Of a stretch of DNA of 64,000 nt, positions 44,483 through 59,005 are shown piece by piece (the stretch's first letter is position 1; each line of letters opens with the position of its first letter). The DNA is taken from contig NZ_CP033906.1 in the NCBI RefSeq assembly GCF_003816055.1, positions 1-64,000 of the forward strand. The letters run 5' to 3'. Below the pieces are notes generated by a model that was not told where the DNA came from, made no database searches, and saw only the letters and a list, made by a program, of their open reading frames with translations. The position numbers were made by a program, and so were the translations under genes. This stretch comes from Bacillus sp. FJAT-42376 (GTDB lineage: Bacteria > Bacillota > Bacilli > Bacillales > Bacillaceae).

Positions 44483-44501
44483 ACCCGCCCAGTCGGCAGG
44501 T
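44483..44501 (-). terminator. Terminator of the 44505 gene
   Basis: Stem ACCCGCC/GGCAGGT, minus-strand tail TCTTTTAT. The text GAACCCGCCCAG is shared with the duplicated terminator block at 29222-29378. Confidence 0.7.
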
Positions 44502-44504
44502 GCT

Positions 44505-45560
44505 TTAAGGTTGATTCGATTCCAGCTTGCGGGACAGGGCTTCATAAAACAGCTGAGGTTCATCTGGACGAATGTGTGCTTTCGTTACTTTTTTCGTAAA
44601 ACCATAAAGGAGTTTTGCCTCCACCGGATGAGTAAACTCTATTACGATAGCCGGATCCTCTTCAGCGAATTCTTTAGGCATGCCGTCGAAAACGCGAGAA
44701 TCACCGGCATTCTCTGGCTTCTCATAGTAAGAAACGGCCAGGATATCCTTTAGGTTTACGGTAAGCCGCTTCATCACCCCGACCTGTAAATGCAGCTCCT
44801 GATCGGTTATAGCAAAGGGGGTTAACCGGAAGGATTGCATCTCCGCTAAAAACAGTAAGATGGTATAGATATTGAGAATAAGAAGGATCCAGGATAGAAC
44901 AGGGTTCCATGAATGAAGCAAAATGTGAAAGCCTATTGATTCGATGAGCAGTGCATGAATCAGCATGATATTGAAGGCAATCACACTTGTTTTTTTGTGG
45001 AAGGTAAATAGATTTGGAGCTTGTACAGGCTTCTTTTTCCACGAAAAGAGACCGTAGTACATTAACGCCACTTCACTCATTAGGATTGAAAGCAGGCGTG
45101 ATGGTTTCATTTCCTTTGAAACGGCTTTTTCCATTCTTTCATAAAATGATGTACCCGGCCTGGACCGGTACTCCTTCAGAATGGCAGCTGCTTTTAACAA
45201 GACCTTGGTCATGATAAAAACTTCAAGTCCGATTAAAACCGTTATCCCGGCTGCCGGCAAATACTTCAGGTATAAGAATTGATCGATATATTCTATAGGG
45301 ATAATCAGCCAGGAAGCAGCGAGACCCGCTATGATAACCGGAACGATCCAGCGCAGCGAATACCTTCTGCGGATAATGAGAAAATAGGCAGCAAGCGGAA
45401 AAATCAGGATACAGTCTAACAAGGATCCAATGGCAGCTGCCGGTGTCATGATGGACACGACATTCGGAATCCTGTAAATGAGTGTATTGCTTCCAAGAAT
45501 GATGGCAGACAAAAGGATCATCCAGCCCCATCGCGGTTTATTGAGTGCAGTCAAGTCCAT
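44505..45560 (-). CDS. Hypothetical polytopic membrane protein
   Basis: A 351-residue membrane protein with about eight hydrophobic segments in two groups (residues 14-135 and 185-245) around a basic cytoplasmic loop, and a C-terminal ~100-residue domain of beta type (FAITDQELHLQVGVMKRLTV, IVIEFTHPVEAKLLYGFTKK) that resembles bacterial PH-like domains. Databases often call such Bacillus proteins beta-carotene monooxygenase without support. Function unknown. A GGGATGGAC region precedes the ATG without a strong ribosome site. Confidence 0.7.
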   Translation of the reverse strand: MDLTALNKPRWGWMILLSAIILGSNTLIYRIPNVVSIMTPAAAIGSLLDCILIFPLAAYFLIIRRRYSLRWIVPVIIAGLAASWLIIPIEYIDQFLYLKYLPAAGITVLIGLEVFIMTKVLLKAAAILKEYRSRPGTSFYERMEKAVSKEMKPSRLLSILMSEVALMYYGLFSWKKKPVQAPNLFTFHKKTSVIAFNIMLIHALLIESIGFHILLHSWNPVLSWILLILNIYTILLFLAEMQSFRLTPFAITDQELHLQVGVMKRLTVNLKDILAVSYYEKPENAGDSRVFDGMPKEFAEEDPAIVIEFTHPVEAKLLYGFTKKVTKAHIRPDEPQLFYEALSRKLESNQP

Positions 45561-45727
45561 CCCCCCTTTTCTTATAGTATAAATCTTCCATATGAGTCAT
45601 CGCCGTAAGGATATGTCTATTTATTGAAGGCTCTGATAAAATTTAATTTTCATATTATCTATAGGAAGTTTCACAAGTGAGGTTGGATGGTATCAGTTAC
45701 GCTAAAGTCAGGCATATTCTATATAAA

Positions 45728-46015
45728 TTATTTCTTCCCTTTTAGTTCTAATAGTACAGGTGCTATATTTAGCAAGATAGAAGCGATTGTCAAAAACCAT
45801 AATGCCCTTTCCATACTAGGTACTACATCGCCTAGAGCGGACCAATCTTCCACTTTTACCCACTGTGATACAAGACTATATTCTGAACAAAGTGTGATCG
45901 CTGTAAATGATAGTCCTATTGCCATTGCAAGCTTATAATCTTTTCCTGCTATATATCTATAAAGATTCATAAAAGTAGCTGCTATTGCAATAACCCCAGA
46001 TATGATAAATAACAT
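45728..46015 (-). CDS. Hypothetical small membrane protein
   Basis: A 95-residue protein with three hydrophobic segments (about residues 2-20, 28-45 and 70-90) and a short basic end (LELKGKK). GGAGGC precedes the ATG. More AT-rich than its neighbours. Not recognised. Confidence 0.65.
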   Translation of the reverse strand: MLFIISGVIAIAATFMNLYRYIAGKDYKLAMAIGLSFTAITLCSEYSLVSQWVKVEDWSALGDVVPSMERALWFLTIASILLNIAPVLLELKGKK

Positions 46016-46361
46016 GACTAGCCTCCAAATATTTTATTTATGTCAGATGAACAAACTTGCTCGTTAGTTAAATTTTTATTGTTAATCTAACTAACCTTAC
46101 TGTATCATAAATTTCCATATATTGTATCAAAATAGACGTCCGCTATTTCGACAATGCCTTCAAAATTTGATATGTCCATTTGTTTTTTATGCTAGAGTGG
46201 GTGCTTTTTGAAACGGAAGGAACATTCCCAACTGATTAATCAGATTTCAAGTATCCTTCTACTATAAAAGGGCCATATGCCAAAAAAGGTTTCATCTTAT
46301 CTAAAAAAGGGAATATATATGTATGGTCTTTCAATTTTCTCTGAGGGAGCTCTAAAGGAGA

Positions 46362-46556
46362 AGTGATTGTATTTTAATCCTAATTAATAACCGGCATTCC
46401 ATCATTCTCTACAAAGTGAAAAAAGCCGTGAATGATGCGAAGAAACGCGGACGTACAATCCCGCTAACCATTCCAAAAATCAGTCAGCTTATTGGATTTT
46501 CCGAGGAAAATATACTTGAGGCAATGGAGCTGGGAAAAGATCCCGTCACTGTCTGA
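46362..46556 (+). pseudogene. Remnant of a SigB/SigF-type sigma factor, region 3
   Basis: An open stretch without a usable start encodes KVKKAVNDAKKRGRTIPLTI, then ISQLIGFSEENILEAMELGK and a stop. This is the pattern of sigma region 3 in the SigB/SigF/SigG group, where KKA..., P(T/S)I..IA..LG(V/L)SEE(E)VLEAME(M/L)GK is conserved. Regions 2 and 4 are absent. AAAGGAG lies upstream, but the frame from it ends at once. A terminator follows at 46672. The assignment rests on motif recall. Confidence 0.4.
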
Positions 46557-46671
46557 TGACTCCGGCTTCCTTTTTACTGCAAAAGGCAAGTTCGTGAGAG
46601 GCTAATATACTTGCTCCCAATAGGAGAGCACCTGAGATTGAACACACATATTTGACCGATAGATGATTTAG

Positions 46672-46701
46672 AATTCCTTCCTCGGGGAGGAATTTTTTTA
46701 T
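46672..46701 (+). terminator. Rho-independent terminator
   Basis: Stem AATTCCT/AGGAATT followed by TTTTTTTA, facing the atp terminator. Confidence 0.75.
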
Positions 46702-46704
46702 GCA

Positions 46705-46736
46705 AAAACCCCCCGGTTTAAGACCCGGGGGGTTTT
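46705..46736. terminator. Terminator of the atp operon
   Basis: Stem of about twelve pairs, AAAACCCCCCGG with CCGGGGGGTTTT, two bases behind the atpC stop. Confidence 0.92.
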
Positions 46737-46738
46737 CA

Positions 46739-47155
<417 letters not shown>

Positions 47156-47167
47156 CTAAGGACCAGA

Positions 47168-49501
<2,334 letters not shown>

Positions 49502-49630
49502 TCACCACCTTGTTTTTAAACTCCGGTCTTACTCAAATTATTCAAAAGAGAGGGGAAGCGCCGAACGGCGATCCCTCTAAATTTCATTAAAATTAACATC
49601 TTTAATATTAATTTTTATCAAGGTCATCTT

Positions 49631-49816
49631 CGTCCAGCTCCAGCGCCTAGCCCCTCGAGGTCATAAGCCCATCAGCCTGCGGAAGGGAAAAACGCCTTCC
49701 TCCGGCTGATTGTCTTATGCTTGTCGGAGGCCTGCAGGAGGCAGGTCAGTTCTGCGTTGCGACAGGACGTCGCGCACCTAGCAGAACATCCCCCCTAAAA
49801 AGGCGCTTCCGCTTTT
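49631..49816. repeat. Dispersed hairpin repeat inside the atp operon
   Basis: Contains CAGCTCCAGCGCCTAGCCCC, TCGAGGTCATAAGCC and CTTATGCTTGTCGG, which I know as parts of a frequent intergenic repeat of Bacillus genomes. An inner hairpin pairs ATCAGCC-GGAAGG with CCTTCC-GGCTGAT (about 49671-49714), and the outer CAGCGCCT (49641-49648) pairs with AGGCGCTT (49801-49808). About 80 bases between the inner hairpin and the right arm are not part of the usual form I recall. Confidence 0.7.
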
Positions 49817-49821
49817 GTTAT

Positions 49822-52434
<2,613 letters not shown>

Positions 52435-52609
52435 TCACTCCCTTCAAGGGTTACGGTATACGTTTCAGAGGAGTATGCAGAAGCAAATTCCCCGTTCATT
52501 CCATTTTTAGACAAAAAAAGAGACGGCCTATTCAGATAAGAGAATGGCGAAGGTTCTGTTTAAGAATGCTCTTCGCCACCTTCTTTTCACATCTAATCAG
52601 ACGGGTTAA

Positions 52610-52867
<258 letters not shown>

Positions 52868-52891
52868 CTATTAGATAGTGCTGATTATAAA

Positions 52892-53632
<741 letters not shown>

Positions 53633-53647
53633 TCACCTCTCTTCCAG

Positions 53648-54016
53648 CTATGTGCGTAAATGTTGTATTAGAAAATCTATCATAATAACGACATAAATCG
53701 TCATTAATCCAATAACCACGGAAATAAGATTGATAGTGTCGGGGTATCTCATTGCAATGAGCACAGCAAGACCGGCTGCTGCCATCCTGGACAGCATCCC
53801 CATTGAGCGGATTGTTTTGCCTTCCTGAAAAGCTTTTTCGAACTGTTTCTGCTTCCGCACCATTGTCCATAAGTTGAAAAGACTGAAGACCGTCCCGGTT
53901 ATCAGACCGAGAAAAATCTCCCTGTAATCTGTAAACCCCCAGCCAATCACATATATGGCAAGCAAATATAGTATGTATTTTAAATAGCGCTGGTTCATGA
54001 GATGCAGTTCAGGCAT
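53648..54016 (-). CDS. atpI: ATP synthase protein I
   Basis: Four-helix membrane protein of the AtpI family, 122 residues, thought to help assemble the c ring. Contains YREIFLGLITGTVFSLFNLW and a basic loop. Starts eight bases behind atpZ. Confidence 0.88.
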   Translation of the reverse strand: MPELHLMNQRYLKYILYLLAIYVIGWGFTDYREIFLGLITGTVFSLFNLWTMVRKQKQFEKAFQEGKTIRSMGMLSRMAAAGLAVLIAMRYPDTINLISVVIGLMTIYVVIMIDFLIQHLRT

Positions 54017-54023
54017 GAGGTGC

Positions 54024-54245
54024 TCAGTCTCCTGGAAAGTAGTGGCGGATCAGTTTCAGCATGCCGTAAACGCCTGCTGACAGTCCTAAAAGAAGGCCGG
54101 TAATCAAAAATAGCGGTACCGTGTGAAGATAGCCGTCAAGCCACCTTCCGGCGAAAACTCCTACTAAAACAGATCCTACCAAATGTGATAGAATGCCAGA
54201 CATAAGGGCCATTGCCTGTAATGGATGACGATTTTTACCGTTCAT
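54024..54245 (-). CDS. atpZ: AtpZ-type protein
   Basis: First gene of the atp operon, 73 residues, two membrane helices (about 14-34 and 44-64). GSVLVGVFAGRWLD is the AtpZ/AtpI-type glycine stretch. In alkaliphilic Bacillus and B. megaterium relatives AtpZ precedes AtpI; B. subtilis has only AtpI. AtpZ/AtpI have been linked to Mg uptake and c-ring assembly. The ATG at 54245 is preferred because GGGGTG precedes it; the longer frame runs into the promoter. Confidence 0.8.
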   Translation of the reverse strand: MNGKNRHPLQAMALMSGILSHLVGSVLVGVFAGRWLDGYLHTVPLFLITGLLLGLSAGVYGMLKLIRHYFPGD

Positions 54246-54340
54246 TTTACAGCACCCCGCAATCACGGTTTTAAAGGGCATTTTAGAGGATATATACAAG
54301 TAATTGACAAGTTTTGAAAACCTTATCATTACCCTCGTAT

Positions 54341-54370
54341 AGCATAACAATAGGCACTGGGCTGTGTCAA
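54341..54370 (-). promoter_or_regulatory. Promoter of the atp operon
   Basis: On the minus strand TTGACA (54365-54370), 18 bp, TATGCT (54341-54346), about 95 bases before atpZ. Confidence 0.65.
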
Positions 54371-54438
54371 TGTGATTCCTTGCTAAAAGTTCACAAAGAC
54401 ACCACCCCGGCACAAATTGTTCACATTTGTCAAATAAA

Positions 54439-56670
54439 TTAGCGTTGACTCGAAAAATCGATTGTGATTGAGGTTTCAATCACATCTTCCACCTTGCCTT
54501 TTTTAGCAAAAACAACAGCTTTATACGTGCCTTCGGGCATGTTCAAATCCTTGTTTATCAGCACTCTTTTCAGCCGGCCTCTTCCAACATTTTTCTTCCA
54601 ATCCAAATATCCAATAAAATGATACGATGCGGGTTCGTATAAAGCAATGCCAATTTCATCCGCCCCTCCCGGAAGGTAAACTTCATATTGGCTTGTTCCC
54701 GGTTCTTCCCCCGGATGGTAGCTGAATCCCATTAAACGCGGATAATCCGGTTCATTCATCATATAAAGGTATGGAAGGCTGAAACGCTCTTTCCCCGCTC
54801 TTACCGCGACCCATCCCTGATGCGTACCGTCCGTTAAGTGCATCGGAGTCCCTTCCAGGATGATTTCGGCCGTTTTGGAAGAGTGGGGCGGCACGTATTG
54901 CGGAGCCGGAATTTTCCACGTTATCCCCTGCGCCCTCACAGGATAGTCAAAAGAAAATTTTTCCGTTTCAGCTGAATGATTGACGAGTCTGATTGTCGCT
55001 TTCTGGACCGTTCTCCGCTGTCCTGATGAAAATTGGGAAAATACGAGGGATCCGGGGACAGCCAATACCTCGGTACGGACCGCTTTATAGACATCCATTC
55101 TCCCCGCCCCCTGGCCAATCGGTTCATACAGACGGGAGTGGGGATCTTTTATGGGGATGGCTGTATTCATCAGGACCGCTTTTATTTCTTCCGGCGTCCA
55201 ATCCGGATGAGCCTGCTTCACTAAGGCAGCCGCCCCTGCGACAAGGGGGGCAGCCATGCTCGTTCCCTGGAGCGCTTTGTACTGTTTATCCGGAATCGTG
55301 CTCATGATCGCCACACCCGGCGCGACAATATCGGGTTTGATCGCCCAGCTGCCTGTCACGGGACCGCGTGAACTGAAGCCTGCAAGTGTGTCTTCTTCTT
55401 TTATTTGTTCGATATCTACTCTTTGCTGAAGAAGTCTTCTGAGCTTTATTCCATCCTGCCTGGACAAAGAAGCAGCGGGAATGCGGATGTTTTTCATTGA
55501 GCCCGAGTAATTTCCCTTTTCATTGTTATATACAAGGATGGCAGCTGCCCCTTTCCGCTCTGCCGCCTCAGCTTTTTCAGAAAAAGAAATCTTGCCGCGC
55601 TGGGCAATCACCAGTTTCCCTTTTGTATCTTTCGGAAATTCGCTGTCCCGTCCAAATCCGGCATCCGCTATTTCAAGCCCTCTAAACGGTTTCCACTCCG
55701 CTGCACCCTGAAACGCATTAAGGCGAATCGGTTCCTGAATTCCCGCGATTTTTAGAATGAATCCTTTCATTGGCGGGGTAGAAGCCCCCACCGAAATCGC
55801 TTTTTCCGCTGTTCCGGGAGAACCAAGCGTCCACTTTTCAGGACCGGAATTTCCGCCTGCGGCCACGGCAATGATCCCTTTGTCCACCGCCCGGTTTAAA
55901 GCAAGACTGGTCGGCCAGTCCGGCCCGTTCACATCGTTCCCGAGAGATAAATTCAAGACATCGACTTTATCTCTCACAGCCCGGTCTATTGCGGCAATAA
56001 TCCATTCCGATGTGCCCATCCCGCCAGGTCCGAGAGCACGGTAAATATAAAGACTCGCCTCTGGGGCGATTCCTTTCACTCTTCCATTCGCTGCAATAAT
56101 TCCCGCGACGTGGGTTCCGTGCAAGGTGGCGAGCTCTTTGTTTCCCCTTGTTTCCATCGGATCCCGGTCATCATCGACCAAATCATAGCCGCCTGCATAA
56201 TTTCTGCGGAGGTCAGGATGCAGATAATCCATCCCCGTATCAATCACCCCGACTTTTATGCCTTTTCCCGTAAGCCGCTGATTTTTTTGATCGTATATGC
56301 CTCTTACCTTGTCGCCGCCCACGAACGAAACATGATCCTCCGCTTCCGCTTGATAAACGGTCACAGGCCCGAGATCCTCCACCTCCGGCAGGGCCAAAAC
56401 CGTATGTAAATCACGGACTGAACCTTCTACTGAAAATCCTTCAAACACCGCATTGTACTGATGCCTGATTTTAACCGCAGGGAATTGAGTTCTCAGCTTC
56501 GTTTTAAACGCGTTCCCTTTTCCCGGGGTAATCATTAGAATGCGTTTCTCGTGCCTTGCGGTATCCTCCGCCGGAAGGGGAGGACGTTCCGGATAGGAAT
56601 ATGAGCCTGACGAAGCGCTCGATACGGTTTGGAAACATAAAATGACGAGCAGAATCATGATTTTTTTCAT
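54439..56670 (-). CDS. Vpr-like extracellular subtilisin-family protease
   Basis: Secreted S8 serine protease of 743 residues, similar in plan to B. subtilis Vpr. Order: signal peptide (about 1-19), I9 inhibitor propeptide (about 40-105), catalytic domain with Asp in VGVIDTGMDYLHPD, His in LHGTHVAGIIA and Ser in LQGTSMAAPLVAGAA, a PA domain inserted between His and Ser (about 330-440, IRIPAASLSRQDG), and a C-terminal beta-sandwich region. The triad is complete. The ATG at 56670 has AGAGGTGG ahead. It lies alone between upp and the atp operon. Confidence 0.92.
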   Translation of the reverse strand: MKKIMILLVILCFQTVSSASSGSYSYPERPPLPAEDTARHEKRILMITPGKGNAFKTKLRTQFPAVKIRHQYNAVFEGFSVEGSVRDLHTVLALPEVEDLGPVTVYQAEAEDHVSFVGGDKVRGIYDQKNQRLTGKGIKVGVIDTGMDYLHPDLRRNYAGGYDLVDDDRDPMETRGNKELATLHGTHVAGIIAANGRVKGIAPEASLYIYRALGPGGMGTSEWIIAAIDRAVRDKVDVLNLSLGNDVNGPDWPTSLALNRAVDKGIIAVAAGGNSGPEKWTLGSPGTAEKAISVGASTPPMKGFILKIAGIQEPIRLNAFQGAAEWKPFRGLEIADAGFGRDSEFPKDTKGKLVIAQRGKISFSEKAEAAERKGAAAILVYNNEKGNYSGSMKNIRIPAASLSRQDGIKLRRLLQQRVDIEQIKEEDTLAGFSSRGPVTGSWAIKPDIVAPGVAIMSTIPDKQYKALQGTSMAAPLVAGAAALVKQAHPDWTPEEIKAVLMNTAIPIKDPHSRLYEPIGQGAGRMDVYKAVRTEVLAVPGSLVFSQFSSGQRRTVQKATIRLVNHSAETEKFSFDYPVRAQGITWKIPAPQYVPPHSSKTAEIILEGTPMHLTDGTHQGWVAVRAGKERFSLPYLYMMNEPDYPRLMGFSYHPGEEPGTSQYEVYLPGGADEIGIALYEPASYHFIGYLDWKKNVGRGRLKRVLINKDLNMPEGTYKAVVFAKKGKVEDVIETSITIDFSSQR

Positions 56671-56765
56671 AGCTGGCTCCACCTCTTGCGGATTAGGATT
56701 TACTGAGGAGGGCCAATCTATGCCACTATGGGCGGGCCATGAGACCGCTCCCGGCGCCAATAAAA

Positions 56766-56801
56766 AAAGACCTGAACCCGTATTACAGGGTTCAGGTCTT
56801 T
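56766..56801. terminator. Terminator of upp
   Basis: Fourteen-base stem AAAGACCTGAACCC/GGGTTCAGGTCTTT with A-run and T-run on the two sides. Confidence 0.92.
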
Positions 56802-56805
56802 TTGA

Positions 56806-57435
56806 TTATTTCGTTCCGAACATTCTGTCGCCTGCGTCACCGAGACCAGGGACAATGTATCCTTTTTCGTTCAACTTTTCATCCAGGGCTGCAATGAAAA
56901 TATCCACGTCCGGATGAGCCCGCTTGAATTCTTCCACGCCTTCAGGTGCAGCAATCAGGCACATGAATTTGATGTTTTTCGCTCCGCGTTTTTTCAGGCT
57001 GTTGATCGCCTCAATTGCAGATCCGCCTGTTGCAAGCATTGGATCGACAACAATGAAATCACGCTCTTCGACGTCGGAAGGAAGCTTTGCATAATACTCC
57101 ACAGGCTTTAGAGTTTCAGGATCGCGGTAAAGTCCTACGTGGCCGACCTTTGCAGCAGGTATCAGCTTAAGGATTCCATCCACCATTCCAAGCCCTGCAC
57201 GCAAAATCGGAATAATAGCCAATTTTTTGCCGCCAAGCACATTGGATTTCGCAACCGTTACCGGTGTTTCCACTTCCACTTCTTCAAGAGGAAGATCTCT
57301 TGTAATTTCAAAGGCCATCAGCGTGGCTACTTCGTCCACTAGTTCACGGAAGTCTTTCGTACCTGTTTTTACATCTCTTATGTAAGTAAGCTTATGCTGA
57401 ATCAGCGGATGGTCGAAAACGTATACTTTCCCCAC
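56806..57435 (-). CDS. upp: Uracil phosphoribosyltransferase
   Basis: Pyrimidine salvage enzyme that makes UMP from uracil and PRPP. The 209 residues show [13 protein letters not shown], the PRPP motif [12 protein letters not shown] and the uracil-binding [13 protein letters not shown]. The GTG at 57435 gives the usual [16 protein letters not shown] and is nine bases from AAAGGAG; the ATG at 57444 is too close. In B. subtilis upp follows glyA directly; here a nested mobile element has entered between them. Confidence 0.96.
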   Translation of the reverse strand: MGKVYVFDHPLIQHKLTYIRDVKTGTKDFRELVDEVATLMAFEITRDLPLEEVEVETPVTVAKSNVLGGKKLAIIPILRAGLGMVDGILKLIPAAKVGHVGLYRDPETLKPVEYYAKLPSDVEERDFIVVDPMLATGGSAIEAINSLKKRGAKNIKFMCLIAAPEGVEEFKRAHPDVDIFIAALDEKLNEKGYIVPGLGDAGDRMFGTK

Positions 57436-57610
57436 AATGCTCATCTCCTTTTAATAAGTCGTACCAGTTTCATTGCACTTCCATTGATTCTACAGAAAAA
57501 GGCCGCGGGTTTCAAGAGAGAGGAACCATTTTAAAAAATGGAAAAAGAGGCTGGGACAAAAGGTTTCCGGATAATAAAAAAGCTCCGTTAAACTTTGCTG
57601 TTGATTTCCG

Positions 57611-58633
57611 CTACAGGCGCTCAGCGACCAGCAGGGCGGGCGGTGAGCCTCTGCGATTTTGTGCTTTCCAGGATATGGACTGAATGGTCGGAGATTGTCC
57701 ACTTTGTCTTCGTGCCAATTCTCCTTTAACCGCAGGCTTATATCGGTAACTCCAAGCGGCTTCGACCAATAACCGTCGTACATGCCGATTTCCTGTCTTG
57801 GTTATATTTCCTTGCCGTCTGCTTTCTCCACTCGAATATTCGCTTGGAATCAACCCGACATATCCCATGAAGTGATTAGGGGTTGGGAACCGTTTAAACG
57901 AACCTATTTCTGCCACAACACTCGAGGCGGTGACAAGGGCAACACCTCTCAAACATTGGAGGGCCTGAATTTTCCGAGCATGTACCCCTTCATTTGAGTG
58001 AACCCGAATTTCTTCTTCCAGCCTTAAGAGTCTTTGACCGATTTCTTTAAGCTGATAATAGTACTCCTGAAACGTAACCCGCAAAGAAGAATTTTCAAAA
58101 TGAAGGGTATCCAGCCATCTGAAGTACTTGGTGGTCCACTTATTTACACCTGCCGGTGGCTTAATATCGTTGCGTAGTAAAAATTTGCTTAACCGGTGTT
58201 TCACCCTTAACTCATCCTCTTTCACATCTTCCCGGCAACGTACCAGATCCCGAAGGGCTTCGTCTTCTGGAGTAGGAACATAAACGGACGTTAACTCCCC
58301 AGCCCGATATAATTGAGCCAGACGAACAGAGTCTCGGCGATCGGTTTTAATTCGATCTCCAGGCCTTTTCGGAATAAGAGTTGGGGCGATCACCGAACAA
58401 TGAATGTCCAATGTTAGTAATAGTCTGTATAACGGATATCCGGTAGGACCGGCTTCATAACAGACACGAAGGGACTTTGGGCTGCCCAGCTTCTTCATCA
58501 ATTTTTTCACGGCTTCAGGCGTATGAGGAATGACCCCCCAGTATCTCGGTGCTTCCCGTCCTTCTTCTGCGACCGCAACGGCAATATTTTCTTTTGATAC
58601 GTCTAAACCTACGTATTTAATGGTATCCTGCAT
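57611..58633 (-). pseudogene. IS110-family transposase, C-terminally truncated
   Basis: DEDD-type recombinase of the IS110 family, which uses a bridge RNA. N-terminal RuvC-like domain with IKYVGLDVSKENIAVAV (catalytic Asp) and KTDRRDSVRLAQLYRAGE; C-terminal Tnp_20 domain with GLIPSEYSSGESRRQGNITK holding the catalytic Ser. The start MQDTIKYVG at 58633 has GGAAGGAG ahead. After SWKAQNR the reading leaves the IS and runs 13 codons into the flanking repeat to a TAG at 57611. Relatives I recall go on for about 45-50 more residues, so the 3' end is missing and the enzyme is probably inactive. Confidence 0.8.
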
Positions 58634-58750
58634 AATAGCTAGCTCCTTCCGTAATGTAGCTCTGATTTGGTTTTGTTTTGTTTGACAAAAACAGTCTAAC
58701 CAAATCAACCTACGATTTTACGAGTAAGGGGCTAGTTTCGTTCATGATAA
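58634..58750 (-). other. IS110 left-end noncoding segment, possible bridge RNA site
   Basis: The ~117 bases between the transposase start and the repeat junction. A 10-bp inverted repeat TGATTTGGTT/AACCAAATCA (58663-58672 with 58699-58708) could form a stem with a 26-base loop. In IS110-group elements the bridge RNA is made from this end. I could not match loop bases to the target. Confidence 0.35.
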
Positions 58751-58865
58751 CTCGCCGCTTCGCGACTGAGGGGTCTCACCTGTCCCGCTGCTCCCACAGG
58801 AGTCTCGCGCCTTCCGCTTCAATCAACAGGGTTTAAAAATCACCAACATGCTTTAACATAGCGAA

Positions 58866-58922
58866 TAAAAAAACCGAACGATTATTTAAAACTCTGGTAT
58901 AGAGCTTCTTAATCGTTCGGTT
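58866..58922 (-). terminator. Terminator of glyA
   Basis: Perfect 13-bp stem AACCGAACGATTA (58872-58884) with TAATCGTTCGGTT (58910-58922), loop 25 bases, minus-strand tail TTTTTTT. It lies 83 bases behind glyA. Confidence 0.75.
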
Positions 58923-59005
58923 TTATTGTTTTTCATGCTTTTTTTCAAAAGAAATATTCGGCTTACGGACAACAATTTTAGTTATGTCCCAGCCTCCTTT
59001 TCTTC

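Larger units (their letters stand above)
57581..58863. repeat. Dispersed Bacillus repeat split by IS110 sequence
   Basis: Left arm CTGTTGATTTCCGCTACAGG to GGTGAGCCT (ends about 57650); right arm CTCGCCGCTTCGCGACTG to CTTCAATCAACAG. Joined, the arms give the usual hairpin repeat of this family, with GGTGAG pairing CTCACC at the tip. Same ends as the 98-bp form at 10571-10668. Confidence 0.75.
57547..58996. mobile_element. Nested element between upp and glyA
   Basis: GAGGCTGGGACA (57547-57558) and its inverse TGTCCCAGCCTC (58985-58996) bound the region. Inside lies a repeat with ends AGCTCCGTTAAACTTTGCTG and CTTTAACATAGCG (57581-58863), and inside that a truncated IS110-family sequence (about 57651-58750). 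The two outer 12-bp copies may be unrelated dispersed repeats and not true element ends. Confidence 0.6.
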
